Counted from the stretch's first letter, positions 55,244 through 64,000 are shown. The stretch: 64,000 bases of DNA from Paenibacillus turpanensis (GCF_011421635.1 NZ_WTLI01000018.1:1-64000), one strand, 5' to 3'. Notes: generated from the letters alone by a model not told the origin. Numbers and translations: made by a program.

Positions 55244-57382
55244 ATGCAAGTCATGAAACGATTGCTGCGTTACGCGGCATTAGAGAAGTCGACCTTCTTT
55301 TGGGCGCTGCTGCTGCTGACCGCTGCTGTAGCGGCGGAGCTGGCGGGACCGTTTATCGGAAAGACGATGATCGATAAGCATATTTTGGGCATTGAGCAGC
55401 CGTGGTACGAAACGGTGAAGGGAACCGACACGCAAGAGGTGGATTCGGAGGCGGTGCTGTACAACGGCACGTACTACAAACGAGCCGACCGCTTTGCGCC
55501 CGGCGAGGAGAAGGGGCGTGAGGTTCGCCTGCTGCAGGTCGGCGTGAAGTTTTACTTCGTGAACGGCCCGATCGCCTTTGACGGTCAGCGCACGGTTTCC
55601 GGCGACACGCTTACGATCCGCCGTGTCGGCGGCGAGCAACCCGCAGCCGCGGATCCGTCCGCGCAAGTCGTGCCCTCCGCACAAGCGGCATCGGCGGCCT
55701 CCGGCGCGCAGGCTGCTTCGGCTGGTGAGCAGACCGCGCAGTACCGCGTAGAGGCGCTGTCCGCGGAGCAGCTATTCGCCTTTTACCGGCCTGAAACGCC
55801 GTATTTGATACGCTTGGCCGGGCTATATTTTGCGCTGCTGGTCGTGTCGGCGATCTTCACCTTCGGCCAGCGCTTCTATTTACTGAAGGGCTCCAACCGG
55901 GTCATTCTGCGGCTGCGCAACGCGGTGTTTGCACAAATTCACCGGCTGCCGATCCATTATTTTGACAACCTGCCGGCAGGCAAGGTCGTTTCCCGTGTCA
56001 CCAACGACACGGAGGCGATCCGTGAGCTGTTCGTGACGGTGCTGTCCAATGTGGTGACGACGGTCATTTATATGATCGGCATTTTTACAGCGCTGTTTAT
56101 CTTGGATTACCGCATGGGGCTGCTTGCGATGACGCTCGTTCCTGTGCTCGCCGTGTGGATTTGGGTGTATCGTAAGTTCGCATCGCAGTACAACGAGCGG
56201 ATTCGCTCGCTGCTGAGCGATATTAACGGCATGATAAACGAGTCGATTCAAGGGATGCCGATCATCCGCATTTTCCGCAGGCAGAAGGAGACGGCGGCAG
56301 AATTCGAGCGAATGAACGAGGAGCATTTTACGTACCAAAACAAGCTGCTCAGCCTGAACTCGATCACTTCCTTTAACCTCGTTAACGTAATCCGTAACTT
56401 TATTTTTGTCGGGGTGATCGGGTACTTCGGCTTAACCTCGATCGGCGGCGCGGCGGCCATTTCCGTCGGCGTGCTGTACGCCTTCGTGGATTACATGAAC
56501 CGGTTGTTCCAGCCGATCACGGGGATGGTCAATCAGCTGGCGAATCTGGATACCGCGCTGGTGTCCGGCAGACGCGTGTTTGAGCTGATGGATGAGCCGG
56601 GGACCGATGTGGCGCAAGGGACGATTCCGCGTTACCGCGGGGATGTAGCTTTCCGCGACGTGACGTTTGCTTATAAAGAAGGGGAGCCGGTGCTGCGGGG
56701 AATCAGCTTTGAGGCGAAGCAGGGGCAGACGGTGGCGCTTGTAGGCCACACGGGCTCGGGCAAAAGCTCGATACTCAACCTGCTGTTCCGTTTTTACGAT
56801 CCGCAGCAGGGCGAGATTACGATCGACGGCATGCCGATCCGCGACATTCCGAAGCAGCAGCTTCGCAAGCATATGGGCATCGTGCTGCAGGATCCGTTTT
56901 TGTTTACCGGCACGATTGCATCCAACGTGAGCTTGGGAGAGCCATCGATTCCGCGTGAAAAGGTTGCGGCATCGCTGCAGGCAGTCGGCGCGGACCGGAT
57001 TTTACAGCATTTACCGCAGGGCCTTGATGAGCCGGTTATTGAAAAAGGCAGCACGCTTTCCGCAGGCGAGCGTCAGCTGATTTCGTTTGCGCGGGCGCTG
57101 GCGTTCGACCCGGCGATCTTGATTTTGGATGAAGCGACGGCGAATATCGATACGGAAACGGAAGCGGAAATTCAGCAGGCGCTGGAGGTGGTGAAGCGGG
57201 GACGGACGACGTTTATTATCGCCCACCGGCTTTCCACGATCCGGCAGGCGGATCAAATCCTTGTACTGCATCGCGGAGAAATTGTGGAGGCAGGCAGCCA
57301 TGAGGCGCTAATGCAGAAGCAGGGACGCTATTATCAGATGGTGCAGCTGCAGCAGGGTGTGCCCGTTGCAACGACGCCGTAA
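55244..57382 (+). CDS. Heterodimeric ABC exporter, catalytic half (BmrD/YheH-like)
   Basis: 712 residues. Walker A GHTGSGKSS, canonical Walker B with catalytic Glu (ILILDEATANID) and H-switch AHRLST, but the signature is LSAGERQ in place of LSGGQ. So the composite site made with its partner's Walker B Asp is degenerate and the other is active, as in BmrCD. Residues about 40-185 form an external insertion after the first membrane segment, ending in a low-complexity Ala/Ser/Gln stretch. Starts 17 bases after its partner. Confidence 0.94.
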   Translation: MQVMKRLLRYAALEKSTFFWALLLLTAAVAAELAGPFIGKTMIDKHILGIEQPWYETVKGTDTQEVDSEAVLYNGTYYKRADRFAPGEEKGREVRLLQVGVKFYFVNGPIAFDGQRTVSGDTLTIRRVGGEQPAAADPSAQVVPSAQAASAASGAQAASAGEQTAQYRVEALSAEQLFAFYRPETPYLIRLAGLYFALLVVSAIFTFGQRFYLLKGSNRVILRLRNAVFAQIHRLPIHYFDNLPAGKVVSRVTNDTEAIRELFVTVLSNVVTTVIYMIGIFTALFILDYRMGLLAMTLVPVLAVWIWVYRKFASQYNERIRSLLSDINGMINESIQGMPIIRIFRRQKETAAEFERMNEEHFTYQNKLLSLNSITSFNLVNVIRNFIFVGVIGYFGLTSIGGAAAISVGVLYAFVDYMNRLFQPITGMVNQLANLDTALVSGRRVFELMDEPGTDVAQGTIPRYRGDVAFRDVTFAYKEGEPVLRGISFEAKQGQTVALVGHTGSGKSSILNLLFRFYDPQQGEITIDGMPIRDIPKQQLRKHMGIVLQDPFLFTGTIASNVSLGEPSIPREKVAASLQAVGADRILQHLPQGLDEPVIEKGSTLSAGERQLISFARALAFDPAILILDEATANIDTETEAEIQQALEVVKRGRTTFIIAHRLSTIRQADQILVLHRGEIVEAGSHEALMQKQGRYYQMVQLQQGVPVATTP

Positions 57383-57409
57383 CGGTTCGGAACACAAACG
57401 CAGTCAGGC

Positions 57410-57988
57410 TTAGGCTTTGATCCCGGAGAAGAATACATCGAAGGTGATATTCAACTGCTGGCCAAGTTCGTCCTCGCCGATTTCCAAAGCATGCAAGGAC
57501 AACGCTCCGAAGAAGGTTTGCAGCGTTAAATAGGATAAAAATTCGGGGGATACGTCTTTACGGTATTCCCCTCTTTCTTGTCCAAGGCGGTAAATCGGAG
57601 AGAGCAGCCCTGCCATCTCCATAATATCCTGCTGCTGCTGGGCGAGCGAATTGGAGCTCGACATCATGCATTGGAACATCGCGCGGGTCAGCACCCGGTT
57701 CCAGCTGTGCTGGGGGAACATATCCATCATCAGGGAGCGGAGGCGGGGTGTAATCGGTCCCGGTGTTTCGATCAGCTTGCCGATTTCGTGGGAGAAGAAC
57801 AACCCTTGAATTTCAAAGAAAACCTGCTCTTTATTTTGAAAATAATTAAAAAACGTGCCTTTCGCCACACCGGCTTTATCGGTGATTTCGGAAACGGCCG
57901 TCTCTTCATATCCTTTTGTTTTAAACAATTCCTCAGCAGCCTCGATTAGGCGGCGCCTAGTCTCTTTCTTTTTCTCTTCGCGGGTCAA
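57410..57988 (-). CDS. TetR family transcriptional regulator
   Basis: 192 residues from TTG 57988, chosen because ACAGGAGG lies nine bases upstream; the frame remains open 13 codons further. N-terminal HTH (RRRLIEAAEELFKTKGYEETAVSEITDKAGVAKGTFFNYFQNKEQVF), C-terminal helical ligand domain. It is convergent with the ABC exporter genes, which it may control by binding a transported compound (inference from position). Confidence 0.9.
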   Translation of the reverse strand: MTREEKKKETRRRLIEAAEELFKTKGYEETAVSEITDKAGVAKGTFFNYFQNKEQVFFEIQGLFFSHEIGKLIETPGPITPRLRSLMMDMFPQHSWNRVLTRAMFQCMMSSSNSLAQQQQDIMEMAGLLSPIYRLGQERGEYRKDVSPEFLSYLTLQTFFGALSLHALEIGEDELGQQLNITFDVFFSGIKA

Positions 57989-58270
57989 CCGGCCCAACCT
58001 CCTGTCTATCCATAAAAAACCAAACACTCCGTTATGTATGATGATATCGTAGGGAAAAATCCATATATGTGATATTTCGCACGACGGTCGAAAGCTTTAC
58101 GAGCCCTCAAAGTCTTTTACTAGTTTAACATAAAATTAATATCCGGTGATGGTCGTTCTTTATGAAAACGGTTGCTGCGGCATCGGCAGGTTCTCCCCGT
58201 TGTATCGGTGTCTTCTATTCGACAAAGTGTGATAAGATACGGAGATAGGAACTATATTGGGGGGCTGGAG

Positions 58271-59518
58271 ATGGCTCGAATCGCAATAGAAGACATTTTG
58301 CATGCCGCGCGCATGTTAAATACAGTAGTTGAAAAAACACCGCTGCAGAAGAGCACTCTTTTGTCCAAAAAGTATCAATGCGAGCTTTATATTAAAAGAG
58401 AAGATTTGCAGGTTGTCCGTTCGTTCAAAATTCGCGGTGCGTACAACTGCATCAAGAGCCTTTCGCAGGAGGAGCTCGATCGCGGTGTCATTTGTGCAAG
58501 TGCGGGAAACCATGCGCAGGGGGTAGCGTATTCCTGCAAGTCGCTCGGCATCAAGGGGAAAATCTTTATGCCCAGCACGACGCCGCGGCAAAAAATTTCG
58601 CAGGTGGAGCTGTTTGGCGGAGAATGGATTGAAATTGTGCTGACGGGCGACACTTATGACGACTCATATCAGCAGGCTCGCAAGCATGCGGAAGAGTATG
58701 GCCTGACGTTTATTCACCCGTTTGACGACAAACGGACCATCGCCGGGCAGGGCACGGTCGGCTTGGAAATCATGAACGACATTCCAGGCAATCTCGATTA
58801 CGTGTTTGCGTCCATCGGCGGTGGCGGGCTAGTTTCGGGGATCGGCTCTTATATCAAGTCCATCTCACCGGCTACAAAGCTGATCGGGGTGGAACCCGCA
58901 GGCGCTCCCGGCATGAAAACCTCGATTGAAGCAGGCAAGGTTTCGCCGCTGCAAACGATCGACGGCTTCGTAGACGGTGCGGCCGTGAAGCAGGTTGGGG
59001 AGCTGACCTTGGAGATTTGCCGCGAGGTGCTCGATGAAATTGCCATCGTGCCCGAAGGGAAAGCGTGCACGACGATTTTGGAGCTCTACAATAACAATGC
59101 GATCGTCGTCGAGCCGGCGGGGGCGCTGCCGATTGCCGCACTCGATTTTTATAAAGAGCAGCTGGTCGGCAAAACGGTCGTCTGTGTCATTAGCGGCGGC
59201 AACAACGATATTGACCGGATGCAGGATATTAAAGAGCGTTCGCTTATTTATGAAGGACTGAAGCATTATTTTATCGTCAATTTCCCGCAGCGGGCGGGAG
59301 CGCTTCGCGAATTTTTGGAGAAGGTGCTCGGCCCGAACGACGATATTACGCGTTTTGAATATACGAAGAAAAATAATCGCGATAACGGCCCGGCGTTGGT
59401 CGGCATCGAGCTGAAAAATCCGAACGATTATGAATCGCTGATCGAACGAATGGAGCAGTATCATTTTTCGTTTATCGAGATTAATAAGGACCCGAATCTT
59501 TTTAATTTGCTTATCTAA
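58271..59518 (+). CDS. ilvA: Threonine dehydratase IlvA
   Basis: 415 residues from ATG 58271 (GGGGGG upstream). PLP enzyme that deaminates threonine to 2-oxobutyrate, the first step to isoleucine. PLP lysine K53 in RSFKIRGAY, SAGNHAQGVAY, and the phosphate loop SIGGGGLVSG. A single C-terminal ACT-like regulatory domain (about 330-415) makes it the short Bacillus-type form. No T-box is seen in the 240-base upstream gap. Confidence 0.95.
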   Translation: MARIAIEDILHAARMLNTVVEKTPLQKSTLLSKKYQCELYIKREDLQVVRSFKIRGAYNCIKSLSQEELDRGVICASAGNHAQGVAYSCKSLGIKGKIFMPSTTPRQKISQVELFGGEWIEIVLTGDTYDDSYQQARKHAEEYGLTFIHPFDDKRTIAGQGTVGLEIMNDIPGNLDYVFASIGGGGLVSGIGSYIKSISPATKLIGVEPAGAPGMKTSIEAGKVSPLQTIDGFVDGAAVKQVGELTLEICREVLDEIAIVPEGKACTTILELYNNNAIVVEPAGALPIAALDFYKEQLVGKTVVCVISGGNNDIDRMQDIKERSLIYEGLKHYFIVNFPQRAGALREFLEKVLGPNDDITRFEYTKKNNRDNGPALVGIELKNPNDYESLIERMEQYHFSFIEINKDPNLFNLLI

Positions 59519-59566
59519 AAAGGGGACTGGTTAGGCGGCCCCTGAGTTTACGGAGGTGCACGATTC

Positions 59567-60283
59567 GTGCGGATCAATAAGTTTTTGGGCGAAACGGGAG
59601 CGTGCTCCCGGAGAGAAGCCGATCGGCTGGTGGAAGCGGGGCGCGTCACCATTAATGGCGTGAAGGCGGAAATCGGCATGCAGGTCGAGGAAGGCGATGA
59701 CGTGCGGATCGACGGCAATCCGGTTGGACGCAAGGCGGAGTTCGTTTATATTATTCTGAATAAACCGGTTGGCATTGAGTGTACCACCGACCCGGAGAAA
59801 AAGGATAATATCGTTGATTTTGTCGGGCACAAGGAGCGGGTTTTTCCGATCGGCCGGCTCGATAAGGACTCCGAAGGGCTGATTATGCTGACAAGCGACG
59901 GCGATATTGTAAACAAGATTTTGCGCTCGGAGAATAATCATGAGAAAGAGTACATTGTTACGGTTGATAAGCCGGTAACGGATGCCTTCCTTCGGGGGAT
60001 GGCGAGCGGGGTGAAAATTCTCGGAACGGTGACCAAGCGCTGCGAGGTTACGCGGGTTAACGAGTACACGTTCCGCATTGTGCTGACGCAGGGACTGAAC
60101 CGGCAAATTCGACGGATGTGCAAGGCGTTTGGCTACCGTGTTTTTCGGCTGCAGCGCATTCGCATCATGAATATCCAACTGGGCACGCTGCCGAAGGGCA
60201 AATGGCGGGATGTGACCGAGGAGGAGCTGACGGAGCTGCTCCGGTTATGTGAAGGGAGCACGAAAACCGCCTCCCAAACGTAG
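59567..60283 (+). CDS. rluF: RNA pseudouridine synthase, RluF-like
   Basis: 238 residues from GTG 59567 (GGAGGTG upstream). S4 RNA-binding domain (residues 1-60; [26 protein letters not shown]) and a RsuA-type catalytic domain with D99 in [11 protein letters not shown] and [18 protein letters not shown]. RluF acts on U2604 of 23S rRNA and can also modify tRNA-Tyr; the target here is by family. Confidence 0.93.
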   Translation: MRINKFLGETGACSRREADRLVEAGRVTINGVKAEIGMQVEEGDDVRIDGNPVGRKAEFVYIILNKPVGIECTTDPEKKDNIVDFVGHKERVFPIGRLDKDSEGLIMLTSDGDIVNKILRSENNHEKEYIVTVDKPVTDAFLRGMASGVKILGTVTKRCEVTRVNEYTFRIVLTQGLNRQIRRMCKAFGYRVFRLQRIRIMNIQLGTLPKGKWRDVTEEELTELLRLCEGSTKTASQT

Positions 60284-60298
60284 AAAAGGGGGATTTTC

Positions 60299-61264
60299 TT
60301 GGCATCGATGAGAGAATCGCGATTCACGTTGGAGAGCCGGGGACCGAAGGTCGTCGGCTACCGCTGGGAGCCTGCCGCGCAGGACAGGGCGCCGAGGGCC
60401 GCCGTCCTGATTTCGCACGGCATGGCGGAGCATGCGGGGCGCTACCGGCGCTTCGGAGAGGCGCTTGCCGCCGAAGGCTATGCCGTGTACGCCCATGACC
60501 ATCGGGGGCATGGGGAGACGGCGGGCAGCCTTACGGCGATGGGCGTGCTCGGCGAGGACGGCTTTGCCGGCATGGTCGACGACATGGCCCTGCTGAGCGG
60601 GCTGATTCGCCGGGAAACGGCGGATGCGCCGTTGTTTTTGTTCGCCCACAGTATGGGTACGATTGTGGGCCAGTGGTTTGCCCAGCAGCATGGCGAAGCG
60701 CTCGCTGGGGCGATTTTCTCCGGCGCGGTGGCGCATCCCGGGCGCATGCTCGCGCCGGGTCTTGCGCTTGCGCGGCTGGAGGAGGCGCTGCGGCCGCATA
60801 AGCCAAGCCGCATGATGACGGCGCTGACGTTCGGGCCGTACAATGCGGCCTTCCGGCCGGTGCGCACGCCGTTCGACTGGCTCACCCGGGATGAGGCCGA
60901 GGTGCGCCAGTTTATGGAGGACCCGCTGTGCGGCGTGGTGCTGCCGGCGGAGTTTTACGCGCGGATGCTCGAGGCCATCCGCACGGTTTACAGCGAGCAG
61001 GCGATGCGCAAGACGCCGCGGGAGCTGCCGATGCTTTTCGTCTCCGGCGACCGCGATCCGACCGGCGCCTTTGGCCGCGGCATCCAGCGGCTGGCGGAGC
61101 AGTACCGCCATGCCGGCGTGCGCTCGGTGGATGTGAAGCTGTACCCGGAGGCGCGGCATGAGCTGCTCAATGAGCTGAACCGGGAGGAAGTGACCCGGGA
61201 CCTCATAGCATGGATGAATGCGAGACGTAATACGATAATGAATTGTGTCGAAATGGAGGGGTAA
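60299..61264 (+). CDS. Alpha/beta hydrolase (S33 / monoacylglycerol lipase-like)
   Basis: 321 residues from TTG 60299 (AAGGGGG upstream; ATG 60308 also possible). Catalytic triad: nucleophile S118 in FAHSMGT (AxSxG variant of GxSxG), Asp in SGDRDPTG, His in EARHELLNEL. The oxyanion region ISHGMAEHAGRYRRF and HDHRGHGETAG are typical of lysophospholipase/MGL-type enzymes. Substrate unknown. Confidence 0.92.
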   Translation: MASMRESRFTLESRGPKVVGYRWEPAAQDRAPRAAVLISHGMAEHAGRYRRFGEALAAEGYAVYAHDHRGHGETAGSLTAMGVLGEDGFAGMVDDMALLSGLIRRETADAPLFLFAHSMGTIVGQWFAQQHGEALAGAIFSGAVAHPGRMLAPGLALARLEEALRPHKPSRMMTALTFGPYNAAFRPVRTPFDWLTRDEAEVRQFMEDPLCGVVLPAEFYARMLEAIRTVYSEQAMRKTPRELPMLFVSGDRDPTGAFGRGIQRLAEQYRHAGVRSVDVKLYPEARHELLNELNREEVTRDLIAWMNARRNTIMNCVEMEG

Positions 61265-61267
61265 TCC

Positions 61268-61993
61268 GTGAAAGTAGAAATTTGGTCGGACTTTGCTTGT
61301 CCGTTTTGTTATATCGGCAAACGCCGTTTTGAGGCTGCTCTAAAGCAGTTTCCTCAGGGCGAGGAGGTAGAGGTCGTTTATCGCAGCTTCGAGCTGGATC
61401 CGAACGCGCCCTTGAAGGTGGATTACGACGTCCACCAGATGCTTGCCGCCAAGTACGGCATGACTCGGGAACGGGCGATTGAAATGAACCAAAGCATGAC
61501 GGACCAGGCCGCGGAGCTTGGGCTTACGTACAATATGGATACGCTCGTCGTGACGAATACGTTCGATGCGCATCGCTTGTCCCAATACGCCGCAGCGAAG
61601 GGCAAGCTCATCCCGATGACCGAGCGGCTGCTGAAGGCGTATTTCACGGACTCGCTGAACCTTGGCGACCGCGAAATACTTGCCGATCTTGCTGCGGAGG
61701 TAGGCCTTGAACGGGATGAAGCGGCTCAAATGCTGGAGAGCGATGCATTTTCGAATGACGTTCGTGACGATGAGCAGGAAGGGGCACAGCTTGGTATCCG
61801 CGGCGTCCCTTTCTTTGTCATCGACCGCAAATACGGCGTATCGGGAGCGCAGCCGAGTGAGGTGTTCCTTCAGGCGCTGCAGAAAGCGTGGGAAGAGTCT
61901 CGTCCGCTCACCATGCTGAATGAGGAGAATGGAGAGCTGGCGAACGAAGCTTGTGAAGACGGGGTGTGCCAACCTCCGGCGCGGAAACCATAG
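61268..61993 (+). CDS. DsbA family oxidoreductase (FrnE-like)
   Basis: 241 residues from GTG 61268 (GGAGGGG upstream). Thioredoxin fold with a helical insert and active-site C11-P-F-C14 (SDFACPFCYIGKRRF); cis-Pro in RGVPFFVI. There is no signal peptide, so it acts in the cytosol. FrnE-type proteins are protein disulfide isomerases. A C-terminal EACEDGVCQPP adds two further Cys. Followed by a terminator. Confidence 0.93.
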   Translation: MKVEIWSDFACPFCYIGKRRFEAALKQFPQGEEVEVVYRSFELDPNAPLKVDYDVHQMLAAKYGMTRERAIEMNQSMTDQAAELGLTYNMDTLVVTNTFDAHRLSQYAAAKGKLIPMTERLLKAYFTDSLNLGDREILADLAAEVGLERDEAAQMLESDAFSNDVRDDEQEGAQLGIRGVPFFVIDRKYGVSGAQPSEVFLQALQKAWEESRPLTMLNEENGELANEACEDGVCQPPARKP

Positions 61994-62004
61994 TCAGGGA
62001 TCGA

Positions 62005-62042
62005 AGACCTGCTTGGCTGTAAAATGCCGGGCGGGTCTTTTT
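62005..62042 (+). terminator. Terminator after the FrnE-like gene
   Basis: AGACCTGC-TTGGC pairs with GCCGG-GCGGGTCT (three G-U pairs), followed by TTTTTC. Confidence 0.85.
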
Positions 62043-62085
62043 CTGTTTTGTCATCATTTTTTCAAATACAAGATTAGTTTTTTAT

Positions 62086-62115
62086 ATGACGGGTGAAGCG
62101 GGATATAGGTATAAT
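62086..62115 (+). promoter_or_regulatory. Promoter of modAB
   Basis: ATGACG (4/6), an 18-base spacer and a perfect TATAAT. The predicted start is about 45 bases before modA. Confidence 0.55.
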
Positions 62116-62165
62116 GAGTACAACATATTACGACTCCATCTCAATCGTACGGAAAGGTGAAGCTT

Positions 62166-62999
62166 GTGCACAAAGATACCTATCGAGTGTTTGGGTTGTT
62201 CCTCCTAGCCATGGTTTTGCTGCTTTCCGGTTGCGGCTCGCAGCAGTCTCCTGAGCTATCCGAAAGGGCTCGCCCTGAATCGGCTGAAGCAGCAGCAGGG
62301 GAAACCGTGGAACTGACCATCTCAGCGGCAGCGAGCGTAACGGATGCACTGCTTGAGATCGAAAAAGCCTACGAATCCAAGAACCAACGGATTCAGTTAA
62401 ATTTAAACTTCGGTGCCTCGGGTGCGCTGCAGCAGCAGATGGAGCAGGGAGCGCCGGTGGATGTGTTCTTGTCTGCCGCACCTAAAAATATGAAGGCTCT
62501 TGTGGATAAACAGCTGATCGATCCGAAGAACCAGGCTGCGTTATTGACCAATGAGTTGGTTGTCATTACACCGGCTGATGCGAAAACAGCGATCCGTGAT
62601 CTCACGGAACTAACGAAAGCAGAATGGAAAAGAGTAGCCATTGGCATTCCGGAAAGCGTCCCCGCCGGCAGCTATGCGAAGGAAGCGCTCGTTAACGGTA
62701 AGCTTTGGGATGCATTGTCCTCCAAAATGGTTCAGGCGAAAGACGTGAGACAGGTTCTGCATTATGTCGAGACGGGCAACGCGGACATTGGATTTGTCTA
62801 CAAGACCGACGCCTTAACCTCGAAGCGAGTGAACATCGCTTTTGCGGTTGATTCGGCAGCCTATACACCGGTTACGTACCCGCTCGGATTGGTAAAAGCG
62901 TCAAAGCATACAAAGGAAGCAGCGGAATTTTACAACTATCTTCAATCGAAAGAAGCAATGGATATTTTCATCAACCACGGCTTTTCCGCGGCAAAATAA
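62166..62999 (+). CDS. modA: Molybdate ABC transporter substrate-binding lipoprotein ModA
   Basis: 277 residues from GTG 62166 (GGAAAGG nine bases upstream; GTG 62157 is too close to it). Lipoprotein signal with lipobox LLSGC. Then the ModA pattern: LTISAAASVTDALLEI, NFGASGALQQQMEQGAPVDVFLSAAPKNM and ETGNADIGFVYKTDA. Binds molybdate or tungstate outside the cell. The next gene encodes the permease with a one-base overlap. Confidence 0.95.
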   Translation: MHKDTYRVFGLFLLAMVLLLSGCGSQQSPELSERARPESAEAAAGETVELTISAAASVTDALLEIEKAYESKNQRIQLNLNFGASGALQQQMEQGAPVDVFLSAAPKNMKALVDKQLIDPKNQAALLTNELVVITPADAKTAIRDLTELTKAEWKRVAIGIPESVPAGSYAKEALVNGKLWDALSSKMVQAKDVRQVLHYVETGNADIGFVYKTDALTSKRVNIAFAVDSAAYTPVTYPLGLVKASKHTKEAAEFYNYLQSKEAMDIFINHGFSAAK

Positions 63000-63673
63000 T
63001 GGGGACAACGATGAACTGGGACATGTACTGGGCTCCGATTCGGTTGTCGCTGCAGGTTGCGCTCGTATCCAGTATCTTGGCTGCCGCTATAGGGGTTGCC
63101 GCTGCATGGTGGATATCACGGAAGTCGTTTCGAGGAAAAACGATCGTTGAAACGGTGTTTATGCTGCCGCTCGTGCTTCCACCGACCGTCGTTGGTTTTT
63201 TGCTGCTGGTGGTGTTTGGACGCAAGAGCTGGATCGGGCGAATGATAGAAGGTATATTTAACGCGCCGATCATATTTTCCTGGTGGGCCGCTGTCGTCGC
63301 TTCCATTGTCGTAGCCTTTCCGCTCGTCTACCAGACCATGAAGGTAGGATTTGCGTCGGTGGACCGGGATTTAGAGGATGCGGGGCGGTCCATAGGGGCG
63401 GGCGAATGGCAGGTGTTTCGCTATATCAGCTTTCCTTTAGCGTTTTCGTCATTCGTGTCCGCCTACATCCTTGGCTTTGCCCGCAGCCTTGGCGAATTTG
63501 GCGCGACCTTAATGATCGCCGGCAATATCCCGGGGAAAACCCAAACGGTTCCAACCGCAATTTATGTTGCGGTGGACGCGGGGAACATGACCATGGCTTG
63601 GGCTTGGACGGTTTCGATGATCGTGATTTCATTTCTGCTGCTCTTGATTACGGGGCGGAGAACAAAGGGATAG
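62999..63673 (+). CDS. modB: Molybdate ABC transporter permease ModB
   Basis: 224 residues from ATG 62999 (ATG 63011 with GGGGA upstream is an alternative). Five membrane segments; the cytoplasmic EAA-type loop that contacts the ATPase reads EDAGRSIGAGEWQVFRYISFPLAFSS, and LGFARSLGEFGATLMIAGNIPGKTQT is the ModB signature. No ATPase gene (modC) follows within the window; the next element is a riboswitch. Confidence 0.95.
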   Translation: MGTTMNWDMYWAPIRLSLQVALVSSILAAAIGVAAAWWISRKSFRGKTIVETVFMLPLVLPPTVVGFLLLVVFGRKSWIGRMIEGIFNAPIIFSWWAAVVASIVVAFPLVYQTMKVGFASVDRDLEDAGRSIGAGEWQVFRYISFPLAFSSFVSAYILGFARSLGEFGATLMIAGNIPGKTQTVPTAIYVAVDAGNMTMAWAWTVSMIVISFLLLLITGRRTKG

Positions 63674-63789
63674 ATAAGGGTCATAATGCCTCTGATCTAA
63701 AGTTAGGCTCCATTGACGTTGGATGAATTTTACTTCCGCTTCGCGAACTCATCCACTATACTACACATAACAACAATATCATCCATGAT

Positions 63790-63880
63790 TCGACTATTGG
63801 GCAAACCGGTTGAAAAGCCGGGACGCAAAGGCATGGGTCGTCGATTTCCATTGTGAAATACCGATTGCCAGTCTGCATGT
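63790..63880 (+). promoter_or_regulatory. Cyclic di-GMP-I riboswitch (GEMM)
   Basis: GGGCAAACC, a GGTT-GAAA-AGCC hairpin with GAAA tetraloop, GGGACGCAAAG, then GGGTCGTCG and TTGCCAGTCTG match the GEMM-I layout. The GGGACGCAAA (63820-63829) is perfectly complementary to TTTGCGTCCC (63885-63894), which gives an alternative fold with a clear link to the downstream terminator. It controls the gene starting at 63972. Confidence 0.82.
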
Positions 63881-63898
63881 TCATTTTGCGTCCCTCTG

Positions 63899-63931
63899 AA
63901 ACCTCCTTGTACAAAGGCGGTTTTTATTTTT
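63899..63931 (+). terminator. Leader terminator of the c-di-GMP riboswitch
   Basis: AAACC-CCTT pairs with AAGG-GGTTT (one internal mismatch), a 5-base loop, then TTTTTATTTTT. It lies between the aptamer and the gene at 63972. Confidence 0.8.
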
Positions 63932-63971
63932 GTCCATTCGTCATCATGAGAAAACAGCGAGGATGAACAGC

Positions 63972-64000
63972 ATGAAGAAATCAATGAAGGCTTTATTGCT
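63972..64000 (+). CDS. Start of a gene under c-di-GMP control (cut by window end)
   Basis: ATG 63972 with GAGGA eight bases upstream opens MKKSMKALL, which looks like the start of a signal peptide. Only nine codons are in the window. The riboswitch upstream suggests a surface, motility or biofilm protein, but the product cannot be named. Confidence 0.6.

Noticed and set aside
58028-58270. Possible T-box or attenuator before ilvA
   Set aside because: No T-box core sequence and no terminator hairpin was found in the gap.
63730-63984. 84-residue open frame on the minus strand at the window end
   Set aside because: It runs antisense through the c-di-GMP aptamer and terminator, and nothing like a protein family is seen.

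Overview
The window looks like chromosome of a Paenibacillus-type, spore-forming Firmicute. It has dense gene packing, moderately high GC, strong AGGAGG-type ribosome sites, many GTG/TTG starts, sigma-A and sigma-D-like promoters, a perfect GlnR box, a YjcZ-like tiny membrane protein, and riboswitches (TPP, cobalamin, cyclic di-GMP) of the kind common in Bacilli. No tRNA or rRNA genes, insertion sequences, prophage or CRISPR arrays were seen. The species assignment is inference from gene content only.

Layout. 0-2.3 kb: thiC on the minus strand behind a complete promoter, TPP aptamer and terminator. 2.4-6.5 kb: a chemotaxis receptor, then a divergent pair of an FMN split-barrel protein and a MocR regulator. 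6.6-9.9 kb: two double-domain MpsC (DUF2294) paralogues on either side of an orphan histidine kinase, then an unknown helical protein. 10-13.1 kb: cobalt importer cbiMNQO behind a cobalamin riboswitch whose leader contains a small open reading frame ending on a terminator. 13.2-20 kb: DUF3052-like protein, HrpB helicase, an OFA-type MFS carrier, pirin and a FUSC-type membrane protein. 20.2-28.3 kb: a membrane protein with three repeated motifs overlapping a short sigma-region-2-like gene, a glycoside hydrolase with its AraC regulator, and a VanSR-like two-component system. 28.4-30.2 kb: glnK-amtB under a GlnR box. 30.3-33 kb: small unknown proteins, a DUF72 protein and an internally duplicated protein. 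33.2-38.3 kb: an operon for a two-polypeptide 2-oxoacid:ferredoxin oxidoreductase plus hybrid cluster protein, with an FNR/CRP-like site placed at -41.5. 38.4-43.5 kb: small proteins, an orphan Imm22-like immunity protein, a GNAT enzyme divergent from a MocR regulator that has lost its PLP lysine, and a LysM-M23 peptidase. 43.5-47.7 kb: aldo/keto reductase and a sugar/cyclitol-type operon (two Gfo/Idh/MocA dehydrogenases and a TIM-barrel isomerase). 48-53.3 kb: a secreted HtrA-type protease with three extra C-terminal repeats, a BamE-like repeat protein and an aldehyde dehydrogenase. 53.3-58 kb: a BmrCD-like heterodimeric ABC exporter and a TetR regulator. 58.2-63.7 kb: ilvA, rluF-like, a hydrolase, a FrnE-like thioredoxin-fold protein and modAB. 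63.8-64 kb: a cyclic di-GMP-I riboswitch with a terminator in front of a secreted-protein gene cut by the window end.

The most interesting signal is the cbi leader. The aptamer's expression platform appears to hide the ribosome site of an 18-codon reading frame whose stop codon overlaps the 5' arm of an intrinsic terminator, which suggests that cobalamin controls transcription by controlling translation of a leader peptide. Other unusual items are the lysine-less MocR regulator, the doubled MpsC proteins with an orphan kinase, the alpha-beta/gamma-delta fused oxidoreductase with Hcp, and a repeated TTAAG operator shared by two loci 6 kb apart.
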